DNA of 64,000 bases from Caprella mutica (lineage: Eukaryota; Arthropoda; Malacostraca; Amphipoda; Caprellidae). The stretch is taken from positions 124,001 to 188,000 of the forward strand of contig CANNZV010000511.1 of the NCBI GenBank assembly GCA_947561585.1, in the 5' to 3' direction. The notes under the pieces are model-generated. The model saw only the letters and a list, made by a program, of their open reading frames with translations, was not told the origin of the DNA and did no database searches. Numbering within the stretch: the stretch's first letter is position 1; each line of letters begins with the position of its first letter. A program made the translations under genes and the position numbers. Positions 1 through 9,822 of this stretch are shown in pieces.

Positions 1-729
1 AATTGAACAGTCAACCTGCTCGTATGGAAGGTGGGTATGGAACTAACCTCTTGTATAGCTAGATCATTTTCTTATCAACGTTCCAGTTTCAAGTCCTTCA
101 TGATTAAATGACTAATTGGCAACTATTGAATATTCTCCAACCACACTGTTTAGCTATTAAAATCTTTCGCAGCCATCAGCACAATTTCATAAAAGATGAA
201 TAAAAAGCAATAGAATCACTCAAATGAAGATGCAAGTGGTTGGAAAGCTTCAAAATATCCTAATATACTCGACTGGATGCATTACAGCGTGGATACCTAC
301 TTCTAAATAATACTAATCAAATTTTAAATTTAAAATCCTATTACTAATATTACAGCCGAGCACATGCCCAAACCGGACTTTAACCTGATGAGGAGTTGAA
401 TCGGACAGGAGAGTGTTGCCATCTTTGCTGTTGAAGGTCTTACATTTCTTTCTCACTGTCTACAAAATAAATATCGTTTGTTCAATACCATAAAAATACT
501 AATGTATCAACTAAGGTTATCATTTAAATTAACACATGAAGGTTATTTAAATTTTACTCCAATTAAAGAGTAATATATTTTAATCATCTATTTGACTGCT
601 TTGATAGCCCTTTATGTTGGGAATTTCAAAATAATCTCTCTTATAAATAAATATATGAAGACTACTTTATAAAAACTCATAAAACATTTCAAGATAAAAT
701 GAATGTTACTTTGAAACTCTCGTACTGTA
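1..729. other. A+T-rich stretch, no gene recognised
   Basis: I see no coding sequence, RNA gene or clear repeat here. The longest open frames are short and show no protein-like composition. It may be the upstream flank of the Rep-like gene at 1317. Confidence 0.5.
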
Positions 730-832
730 GTTTGTTGTATCCGCTAGTTTGTTGTACTGCACACTTCATGATTGATTAATGACCTGGCAGGGGGGTGCGG
801 GGGGCGGCACGCCCCCCGATACACATGTATCA
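730..832 (+). repeat. Dispersed repeat with G/C hairpin, copy 1
   Basis: A segment of about 100 bp starting GTTTGTTGTATCCGC and ending in a very strong hairpin: GGGGGGC (799-805) pairs with GCCCCCC (811-817) around a 5-base loop. Near-identical copies lie at 4106-4205 and, inverted, at 57442-57544. The G/C block stands out sharply from the A+T-rich surroundings. Function unknown; it is a mobile or co-opted module, since the other two copies sit inside other transposons. Confidence 0.75.
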
Positions 833-1316
833 GTATTCGATTTCATAATATATAAAATAAAGTTATTAACGCACGATCGGCATGAGGGAGTTAAAGGGAA
901 CAAATATATTTAATGAATGAATTGAAATTTGGTCGTGAGCAGTTGATACGATTTCAAAATAAAATTAATGCATTTAAAATGTAATATTGTTATTTCATAT
1001 TGAAAATAAATAGTGTAATAATATAAAAAATAAAATTTTCCCCTTGCGTACAGCTTCTCCTCAAATATATTCTCGATATTTGGTATCATTTTAAGTTTGG
1101 AGTTTGCGTATATGTGATTAAATAATCCGTGTTTGGTAATGACTATTGAAAAATGAAATTGAAACATAACCACGTAGTAATAGGATTAATATATATGAAT
1201 ATTCAATACGCATCTTAAGTAGATGTTCATTTGTTTTGAGTTCTTGATTATAAATGTGACGTATGTTACTTTTTAAATTGACATTCAATACAATTCGGTA
1301 GCGATTAACAACAGCA

Positions 1317-2232
1317 ATGTCTACAGGTGCCTCTTCAAGCCAACTTCTTCGTTGGGTGTTAACCCTTAATAATTATGATTTAGAATTGGATTTCAAACAC
1401 TATTTAACAAACCCTAGTTTTAAATTAAGGAGGGCAGTTATTGGCAAGGAGGATGGCTCTAATGGCGTACGCCACCTTCAAAGATATATAGAGTTTGTTA
1501 GAAGCGTCAGATTAAATCATTGTAAAAAGATATTCAGTGGGGCATACTGGGCAGGGGCAAGGGAATCTTCCCTAGTCAACTTCAATTATTGTACAAAGTC
1601 ATTGGATTATTTTGTAATTGGTGATTTTACTAAAGAAGAATCTGGATCGCAGCAAGGTAAGATTATGTCAATGTAATTTTTTTGATGTAGGAACTAATAA
1701 TTTTCACATTCTAATTGGGTCAAGGCATTATATAGTTACTAGTTTTGATAAGAACTGGTCACTGGCCGACGAGATATTGAATTATTTAGTTTATTATGTC
1801 ATGTTGTGACCATTTGACAAAGTATATGATAAACAAACAGCAGAGAGATGGCGTGATACAGCGGGAGATGTCGAGATACAGCAGGGAGATGTCGAGATAC
1901 AGCAGGGAGATGTCGAGATAGAGCAGGGAGATGTCGAGATAGAGCAGGGAGATGTCGAGATAGAGCAGGGAGATGTCGAGATACAGCAGGGAGATGTCGT
2001 GCTAGAAGTAACTGAGGATGATGATGAGGCTGATCTACGAAGGCTTCTAGCGAATCCTCAATTATCTGAGCTTTTGTTCGGTAGTGTAGACCTCCAAGAT
2101 ATGTCTTCAGCTCCACCCCTCGATTCATCCCAGAATATTGAAGAGGTTATATCTCTGGTAGGTGGAACTGATGCACCAAATCCTCACCCTCTCAAAAGAA
2201 ACTTGCGTGAATCTAAACTTTCTTCTTCATGA
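1317..2232 (+). CDS. Endogenous CRESS-DNA-virus-type Rep endonuclease-domain gene (two-exon model)
   Basis: The ATG at 1317 opens a frame whose first 95 residues carry the three rolling-circle replication motifs of a HUH endonuclease in the right order and spacing. These are motif I LTLNN (residues 15-19), motif II HLQ (53-55, followed by R where G is usual) and motif III YCTK (91-94, Tyr91 the expected nucleophile). This is the fold of circovirus, nanovirus and geminivirus Rep proteins, which nick the viral origin. The helicase domain of a complete Rep is absent. The frame stops at 1676, but a good donor (AAG|GTAAGA) follows base 1656. An AG at 1839-1840 opens a second frame, in matching phase, that runs through a repeated acidic segment (V-E-I-Q/E-Q-G-D units) and an acidic tail to TGA at 2230-2232. 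The splice model is inference. The acceptor lacks a strong pyrimidine tract. Alternative: a decayed viral insertion with no function. Confidence 0.7.
1857..1997 (+). repeat. 21-bp coding repeat in the Rep-like gene
   Basis: About six to seven tandem copies of a 21-bp unit (core GAGATACAGCAGGGAGATGTC, plus a GAGCAGG variant) encode V-E-I-Q-Q-G-D or V-E-I-E-Q-G-D. The unit length is a multiple of three, so the frame stays open through the array into the acidic tail. The first unit lacks one base relative to the others, and the frame set by the proposed acceptor at 1840 fits that shift. Confidence 0.8.
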
Positions 2233-2237
2233 ATAAA
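2232..2237 (+). promoter_or_regulatory. Candidate polyadenylation signal AATAAA
   Basis: AATAAA overlaps the TGA stop of the Rep-like gene's second exon. Such hexamers are common in A+T-rich DNA, so the position directly after the stop is the only support. Confidence 0.35.
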
Positions 2238-2550
2238 GAAAGCTTAGAGAACTGTCACTTTCGAAGATGATAACTCTGATTTCATTTCAGACAGTTCTCT
2301 GACTGGGTTCACATGATTAGAAAGGTGTCTTAGAAGAGACCAAAATAAGAAACCAAAATAGGTACATATATTATGTCATATAAATTAATAAATAATGTTG
2401 ATTCACGTGTTGAGTTATTTATTCTTTAATACCCAATTTAAGGAAGTTTTAGTCTCTTACCATATGTTTTGTATATCTTTGTTCATTTTTTTCAAAAGAC
2501 TTGACAAGAATCTGATATTTTCCTTAATTTAATTTCTTAATTTCATCCCG

Positions 2551-2840
2551 ACTGTAGTCTGATAATTTATATTTTTCTTTTTATTTAATCTGATAGTTTA
2601 CACCCGACTATGGTCTGATAATTTATATTTTTCTTTTTATTTAATCTGATAGTTTACACCCGACTATAGTCTGATAATTTATATTTTTCTTTTTATTTAA
2701 TCTGATAGTTTACACCCGACTATAGTCTGATAATTCATATTTTTCTTTTTATTTAATCTGATAGTTTATACCTGACTATAGTCTGATCTTTTCTGCAAAT
2801 TTCTTAATTTCATCCCGACTATAGTCTGATAATTTATATT
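2551..2840 (+). repeat. 56-bp minisatellite
   Basis: About five copies of a roughly 56-bp unit built on CCCGACTATAGTCTGATAAT and TCTGATAGTTTACA with T-rich spacers. The end copies are shortened. No coding potential. Confidence 0.85.
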
Positions 2841-2865
2841 TCTTATCCCTACTGTTGTTTCCCTG

Positions 2866-2886
2866 AATATATATATATATATATAT
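2866..2886. repeat. (AT)n microsatellite
   Basis: Uninterrupted AT dinucleotide run of about ten units. Confidence 0.9.
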
Positions 2887-3072
2887 TAAACATATGAATT
2901 TATACCATTCTATTACTTTTTTTATTTTATTTCTTCAGCTATCAGCTATCTTTAATTATGTAATTTACTACTGTATAGCCAGATATTTGTAACTAATAAT
3001 TTCTCAGATTATATAATTGGATGAAGGAAATTATAATACCTGACCACACCGAATTGAAATTTTGAAGTTATA

Positions 3073-3286
3073 TAGGTAATTTCCTCACCTAGTTTTTAAA
3101 CTTAAAAACTCTTGAATCATTCATTCAAACCATAAAAATTAGTTTGTATTTCATTTGCAGTCACTTGGACTATTTGATTAACTAAAAGCATATTTTGAGA
3201 ATATTCTTTATTTCAAAAAATATGCTTTATTGCTAAAAAGCATAAAGAATAATTCTTTAAGCCAAAAGAATATTGTCACAACCCTA
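3073..3286 (+). mobile_element. hAT-like non-autonomous element, right-end fragment
   Basis: This segment matches the last 215 bp or so of the element at 3292-4601 and ends in GTCACAACCCTA. No matching left end is visible upstream, so it is a truncated copy. It abuts the left end of the next element head to tail and makes a near-perfect palindrome centred near 3289. Confidence 0.65.
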
Positions 3287-3291
3287 ATAAT

Positions 3292-4601
3292 TAGGGTTGT
3301 GACAATATTCTTTTTGAAATATGCTTTTATGCTTTATGCTTTAGGCTTGTTAAATATGCTTTTATGCTTTATATATATGCTTTTTATGCCTTAAAATATT
3401 CTTTTTATGCTTAAAATATGCCTTTTATGCTCAAAATATGCTTTTTATGCGTTCAGGTAAGCTTTATATGCCCAATGATATGCGTTCAGGTAAGCTTTAT
3501 ATGCCCAATGATGTGCGTTCAGGTTAGCTTTATATGTTCTAATTTCTTTGAAATATGGCTAATTGTATTTGAGAGTTTTCATTGATGGTATATTTATATA
3601 GAAGGCAGGGTAGGAAACAATGTCAAATTGAGACAGTTTATTCTGTTTGAGGTAACTAAAATAATAAATATTGAACAGTTTTAAACAATAACTTGCACAT
3701 TAAAGAAAGCATTTATTACATTTGATGATCATGGCTGTTTTTAAATTCTCGGAAATAATTCTACGTCTGTTATCTGCTATAATTTGTAGTCTTAACTCAT
3801 TTCGAATTTAAAAAAATAAGGTTCGTCTGGAAATAAAAAATATGGTACCGAAACGTCCTAGCTCCGTTTACAATGGGGGACGTGTCATTAGTCCGACAGT
3901 TACATCTTTCTGTGTTATTTCTCGTTTTATTTTTTGATTAAAATAAAAAGTATTACATAAATATACATTATAGATAGGTATACCAATTTAAATAAAACAA
4001 TATTTACCTTTATTTTTTTTTACTTTGGTATATATTCCTCATATTTTACTTTATTTCTAATATTAGCTAATTTGTATGATGCATTTCCTCATTCGATATA
4101 ATGGAGTTTGTTGTATTCGCTAGTTTGTTGTACTGCACACTTCATGATTTTTTTAATGACCTGGCAGGGGGGTTAGGGGGGTAGCACGCCCCAACCCCCG
4201 ATGTACATATATTTCATGTTCAATCAGAAATAAACTGCAAAAATGTTGGACTAATGGAGGGTCGCACCAATGAATAGTAACCGTTTACAATAGGTAAAGC
4301 GTAACACAAAATGGCAACTCCTATTGTGTACACTTTATTAAAATTATTACTATTAATTATCGCCTTACATGTTCCAATGATTCAATAAGGTAATTTCCTC
4401 ACCTAGTCTTTTAAACTTAAAAATTCTTGAATTATTCATTCAAACCATGAAAATTAGTTTGTGTTTCATTTGCAGCCACTTGAACTATTTGATTAACTAA
4501 AAGCATATTTTGAGAATATTCTTTATTTCAAAAAATATGCTTTATTGCTAAAAAGCATAAAGAATAATTCTTTAAGCCAAAAGAATATTGTCACAACCCT
4601 A
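3292..4601 (+). mobile_element. hAT-like non-autonomous element (TAGGGTTGTGAC family), copy 1
   Basis: The left end TAGGGTTGTGAC and right end GTCACAACCCTA form terminal inverted repeats. Flanking octamers CTAATAAT and ATAATAAT differ at one base, which fits an 8-bp target duplication. The subterminal part is a degenerate array of ATATGCTTTTTATGC-like units (about 17 bp). It carries the dispersed G/C-hairpin repeat at 4106-4205. No transposase reading frame is left. The TAG start and 8-bp duplication suggest hAT by structure only. Confidence 0.65.
4106..4205 (+). repeat. Dispersed repeat with G/C hairpin, copy 2
   Basis: Same module as at 730-832: GTTTGTTGTATTCGC, then GACCTGGCAGGGGGG and a weakened G/C stem (GGGGGG...GCACGCCCC). 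It lies inside the hAT-like element at 3292-4601. Confidence 0.75.
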
Positions 4602-4682
4602 ATAATAATTTACCACACCAAATAAATTATTTTCACAGTAGGTTAATTAAAAAATAATTTATTTGAAAGGTATATTTATAAC

Positions 4683-6295
4683 TAGGGTTGTGACTTTGCT
4701 TATCTTGCATATTGGTGAAAAAATGCATATGCATATAAAAAAAGCATATGCAAATCTTAAAATGCATATGCAAATAGAAATTCCATATGCAAATAGAAAA
4801 TGCATATGCATTTTTTATTTTGCATATGCATTTTCTATTTGCACATGGACATTCTATTTTATATACATCTAAAAAGTACGTGCTTATTAAAATAAATTGA
4901 TTAATGATATTCAAATGATAAACTTCTACATGAATAAATGATAAACATCAGGCGAATGAATAAGAGCTAGATATTTATTCTACTTCAAAAATTTATATTT
5001 TATAGATTAGGTTATAACGAGGTGGGAACTTGGTTGAACTCTGCTTCTAAATATTCCAGATATTTATTAGAGAGAACTTTAAAAACTTCTAAAGAGAATA
5101 GAAATAATGAAAATATATCTTGCGTTCATAGATTCAACATTCTCAGTAATTCCAGCAACAATAGAGCAAATTGAGGCGTGAGGCAGGTCAATCTCAAAAG
5201 TGATCACTAGGGTTGTGACCATATTCTTTATGAAAATTAGGCTTTTATGCTTTAAGCTTGATAAATAGGCTTTTATGCTTTATATATATATGCATTTTAT
5301 GCCTTAAAAATAGATTCTTTTATGCTTAAAATATGCTTTTTATGCGTTCAGGTTAGCGTTATATGCTCAACCATATGCGTTCAGGTTAGCTTTATATGTT
5401 CTAATTTCTTTGAAATAAGGCCAATTGTAATTGGGAGTTTTCATTGTTGGTATATTTCGTTAATTGAACCAAAAACAAAATAAAAATAACTAATTTAATA
5501 TCTTGATTTTTACTTGATTTTTTTTTTGGTGTAAATAAATGAGATATATATTACTATATAATATAGAATAGTTACACCTCTTTTTAATTTCTATAGAACT
5601 TTCTAATCAAAGAAAACGTGGAGGAATAGGTTGACAAGATCGAATTACTGAAAAAAACAATAAGTTAAGTGTTGGTTTTAAATTGTATTACCTCTGAATA
5701 TAATCAATGTTTGACTAGATACTAGGTAAACTAATAAAATATTTGTTAAATTATAAATAATATTATTTGAGGGGCCGTTGTAGGATTTTCATGGTCAGAA
5801 GAACGGATAATTTTGATCTTTTTAAGTGGGTGACCGTTTAAAGATCGTGCGCTGTACGAGCTTTACCTGTATAAAAGATACTTCATATTTATGACTTGTT
5901 AATGTAGTTGAAAGCAGACTTTATAAGAAGTATTTCAATATATAAAAATTCACAATTCAAAGATATTAACTTTCATTCTACATCTCAGTGTTTTATTATT
6001 TTTACAATTAATAAAAAAACTTTTGGTGAAAAATACATCGGCTTCTTAGTAACAGCCTATTTCGAGAAATAGATGGAAATCTAGAATGTCTACTTAACTG
6101 AAATACGTTTAATTATTTTTAGTTAAAATTATTTTCTGCATATATTTTGTATATGCGTTTTATAAATGCATTTATTTTGCATATGCGTTTTATAAATGCA
6201 TATGCATTTTATGAAACGCATATTTCAAGCGAATATGCACTAAATTTTTATGTGCATACACTGCATAATATGCAGTGCATATTGTCTCAACCCTA
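4683..6295 (+). mobile_element. hAT-like non-autonomous element (TAGGGTTGTGAC family), copy 2
   Basis: It begins TAGGGTTGTGAC and ends GTCTCAACCCTA. An exact 8-bp duplication TTTATAAC lies at 4675-4682 and 6296-6303. Both ends carry dense GCATATGCA palindromes (4720-4830 and 6140-6280). A further left end of the family starts inside it at 5208. No transposase seen. The perfect duplication makes these edges firm. Confidence 0.8.
5208..5457 (+). mobile_element. hAT-like element, left-end fragment nested in copy 2
   Basis: Begins TAGGGTTGTGACC and matches the first 300 bp or so of the element at 3292, ending at the shared TTCATTGTTGGTATATTT. A right end was not found, so it is a fragment or a copy whose other half has been lost. 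Confidence 0.55.
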
Positions 6296-6406
6296 TTTAT
6301 AACATATATTATTGAACATCAATTGGCATCACTGATTAGTGAAAAATAGTTAGGGATAAGAGTAAGCACTTTAATGATTATTTAAAATGTTAATGGTAAC
6401 GTATCT

Positions 6407-6636
6407 ACCTAGGTAGTTAGGATAAGTTCCGAATTATCGGTCAGTTCCACATCTTCGGTAATATAAGAAAAATAGTTATTTTAATAATTATTTAATTTTT
6501 ATTTTAGTTGGTATCCATGATACCTGCAAGTATCATTGATACCAATTAAATAAAAATTAAATAATTATTAAAGTATAGTTTTTTCTTATATGACCGAAGA
6601 TGGAACTGACCGGTAATTCGATATTACCCTAGGTAT
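6407..6636. mobile_element. Foldback MITE, family unknown
   Basis: Two arms of about 110 bp are inverted copies of each other around a centre near 6525. They start ACCTAGGTA, share CGGTCAGTTCCACATCTTCGG, and meet at GGTATCCATGATACC/GGTATCAATGATACTT. No coding sequence. No clean target duplication was found, so its edges are approximate. Confidence 0.65.
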
Positions 6637-8792
6637 TTATTGGAATAGGTAGTTATCTGTCCCAAGATTTCAGCTGTTATTTTAAAACTAATAGATTTAT
6701 AACACTATGAAGTTATAAGTACGCATTGATTGAAATAGTTTGAAGTATACACACAACTCTATAAGATTAACGACTGTTGTAATTTCGAGAGCAATAATTA
6801 CAAATAACCTCTTCTTCCCACACTCTGCAACGGAATGTTTGGTTTTTGGCGTGAACAGTGAACAACAAAACGGAACAAGTTCAAATAAAAGAAAAATGAA
6901 TTATGAGATTATATATGAATATTTTGAAACAATAAAGGAATATGAACATTTACTATCACAAAAATATAATTTTCGCATTAGGAGATATCATAAAATATAC
7001 CAATAATAACATCAGAAATAATGCAATAGCGAATGTAGTAAGAATGATTGAAACGTTTTTTAAAATGACTGTATTGGGACATCTTCTACTTTACTGGTCT
7101 GTGACTGAGGGGCATACCTTAGTGTGCATCTGATTAGTGGTACGTTAGATACCAGATATAGCGAGATAATTAATTATTACGAATTATAATTAGCTGAGAG
7201 TTGGTTTTTAGAGTACATATTGACTCCCTACCCTCCGGTCCCCTTTTCCCTTTCTCCCTCTCCCCAGGAGGTTAGAGTAACACGAGAGCTCTGATATTTT
7301 GCACACACTATTAGAAGTTTAAAAAGCAACTATTTGCACAATACATTTTTTTCTTTAATTTTGCCATTTTTCCCGGGAACGGTCCCCTTAACCTATGTTT
7401 TATAAGATAATGCCCGTGACAAAATACTTGAAAAAAATATCAGTAGCACTTCATAAAGTTGGTGTGAATCAAAGTAATGTTGTTAGAGGATACCAAAGGT
7501 TTAGGGTGATAATTTAATTAATCTGAAAGTTAAACATAAAATAGCATTATTAAAAATATAAATCTGTAATTAAAAAATAGTATTATTAAAAATATAAATC
7601 TGTAATTAAAAAATAGTATTATTAAAAATATAAATCTGTAATTAAAAAATAGCATTATTAAAAATGTAAATAGCATAAATTGTAAATCTGAAATTTAAGA
7701 AATACAAAACATAGTTTACTTCATGGGAAATGTCAAAGTCAGAGTCAGTCTTAATCTAGAAGTGATACAGTGTGGACTTAAGTAATGTGCTTGGATAAAC
7801 TTTAATTTGTGCTCAACTAATGATAATAATTGTGTGGTATTTTTCAGAGACTTGGGTATGATAAGTTGTTGTAGCTATTATTGGAAGTGTTAAACAGTTT
7901 AAGGAGTGAAGTGTCTACTCTCTAGCATTTATCAAGACCAGGGTAAGAATACTCTTTTTAGATAGTTTATTTGTGATTCATATATTTGTAATAGGATGTG
8001 TTATTAAATTAGATTATTTCATTTGTTGCAGCCTGGTTTGTGATTATGTATAGACAACTAATAAATTGAAGCAAACGAAGGATTTTACTTGCATCGCCTA
8101 TCTACTACAATAGTTTTCACCTAACAAAGAATAGTTCAATAAAACAACAATCAACAATAGCATTTATTAACTTCAAGCTACAATTGACCAATTCATAATT
8201 ACAACTCTAATGTTCGGGAACACGGCCCCCCAACAATGTTACCCAGAGGGTATTTTTAAGTGATAATATATATATACTATGATGAGAAAAGCCGTGTCAG
8301 TCCGTGACAAAAAGTGTACCAAAGACTAAAACATATCTGTTGATATCCAATTCCGTGGAGTTTCCACGGGTCCAGGTAGTTTTAAATAGTATACAAAATC
8401 TATTTGTTATATTACTGTCTACTTATCTGTTCCTTAACATTCTATAATTCATCTATGTTCCGCGTTTTAGTTAAATTCACTTGTATCTCCCTATGCGTTG
8501 GTGCATGTCCCGTTTGATGTAAGTTTAACTACATATCTTTATTTGTTTACTATTAAAGGAATATTTGTTATGCATTACAGTTAATGTAACATATCTCATT
8601 ATTGTTTATTATATTTTAGTTATTCTTTTGTTTCAGGTATATTGCTTACGTTCTCAGTATATTAAAGCTTGGAGTACCATACCAAGTGTTTCTAGTATTC
8701 CAACCCATCTTACAACACTATTCCAATGTATCTTCGTCCAAAATAGTTTCGTATTTTTTTTTAAAGTAAGTTTTTCTAGCCATGCTTCCACT
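6637..8792. other. Intergenic, no gene recognised; short minisatellite inside
   Basis: No reading frame here looks like a protein. A 36-bp minisatellite (AAAAAATAGTATTATTAAAA core, about four copies) occupies roughly 7538-7675. The rest looks like unrecognised intergenic or old transposon sequence. Confidence 0.5.
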
Positions 8793-8797
8793 CAAAT

Positions 8798-9738
8798 TGT
8801 GACGGCAGTCCAGTTTTTCTCATAATACATAAATATTATTTCATTAATTCATATATTTAACTGAACTGCACATCTGACAACGCAATATTTAACTGCAAAC
8901 CTCACTTCAAATACTCTCCAATCCTAACAGCGTCAGTTTAATTCCAGCTAGCATCACATACAGTTCTTAGGCAATAGTGACGGCTTACTCTACAAATCCC
9001 ATATTTTCCTTGCTAATCTAATTGTGTATATAGTAACTTGGATGCCCCATATCGAGTGAGTGAAGTTTCTGATCAATATTATTTAATCTTGTGTTGCGTA
9101 TTGTTTGTTAGTTTAGTATTTATAGTTTAGTGTTAGGTATCAATATCTTGTACCTGATCGGTATTTCGGGAAAGACCCCTGTGACTGATATGACGCTATC
9201 TATATCTGTTTCTAATTGCTAATCCTTTTACTATGAAATGATACTCTCCCTATTAGTCTTGTCCTATTATATTAATTACCTTGGTATTCCTTTACAAATG
9301 TTTAAAGCTATGTAGTCGTATCTTTCTAACGCTAAATTTCTTCTGCCTGATCTAGGTTTTATAGCAACACAAGTTGAAACTTTATATACTCTCATATTAG
9401 TAGCTAAGTGTACCATTTTAGTCCTTGTATATTGTACCATTGGAGGTTTAGTTAGGCCGGAACTAATTTCATGTGATTTGCAGTATCCATGTTGATTATC
9501 TTTCTAACTGGAAATCTGTTGCTACTTTCCTGTCTTACTTCTTCAATTAAGTCCCTTGTACTTTATATACGTACTGAGGTACTCACCATTTTTTTCATTG
9601 TAATTTTGTAACTATATTTTTTGATTTGTTAAGCTAATTTAGGTATATTTGTGTCTTTGCAGCCACGTCTATCAGTGAGGAATAAAACTTTCAACAGTTT
9701 CACATGGTTCTATTCAGTCCTAAAATAGTTCCGTGACA
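8798..9738 (+). repeat. Element A 5' LTR
   Basis: 941 bp, starts TGTGACGG and ends CCGTGACA. It aligns along its length with 12799-13735. Directly after it, at 9740, comes TGGTCGATGAGGGC, whose TGG start fits a tRNA primer-binding site; the tRNA was not identified. Confidence 0.93.
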
Positions 9739-9822
9739 GTGGTCGATGAGGGCTGGTACAACCTGGAACACAATTCAGATTGAGCTAACGGTGAATGGGA
9801 ATTAGACCTAAAGTGGACTAAA

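Noticed and set aside
345..353. TAATATTAC, the nonanucleotide of geminivirus-type replication origins, upstream of the Rep-like gene
   Set aside because: There is no stem around it and the word is expected by chance in A+T-rich DNA. Also TAGTATTAC near 50433 has no stem.
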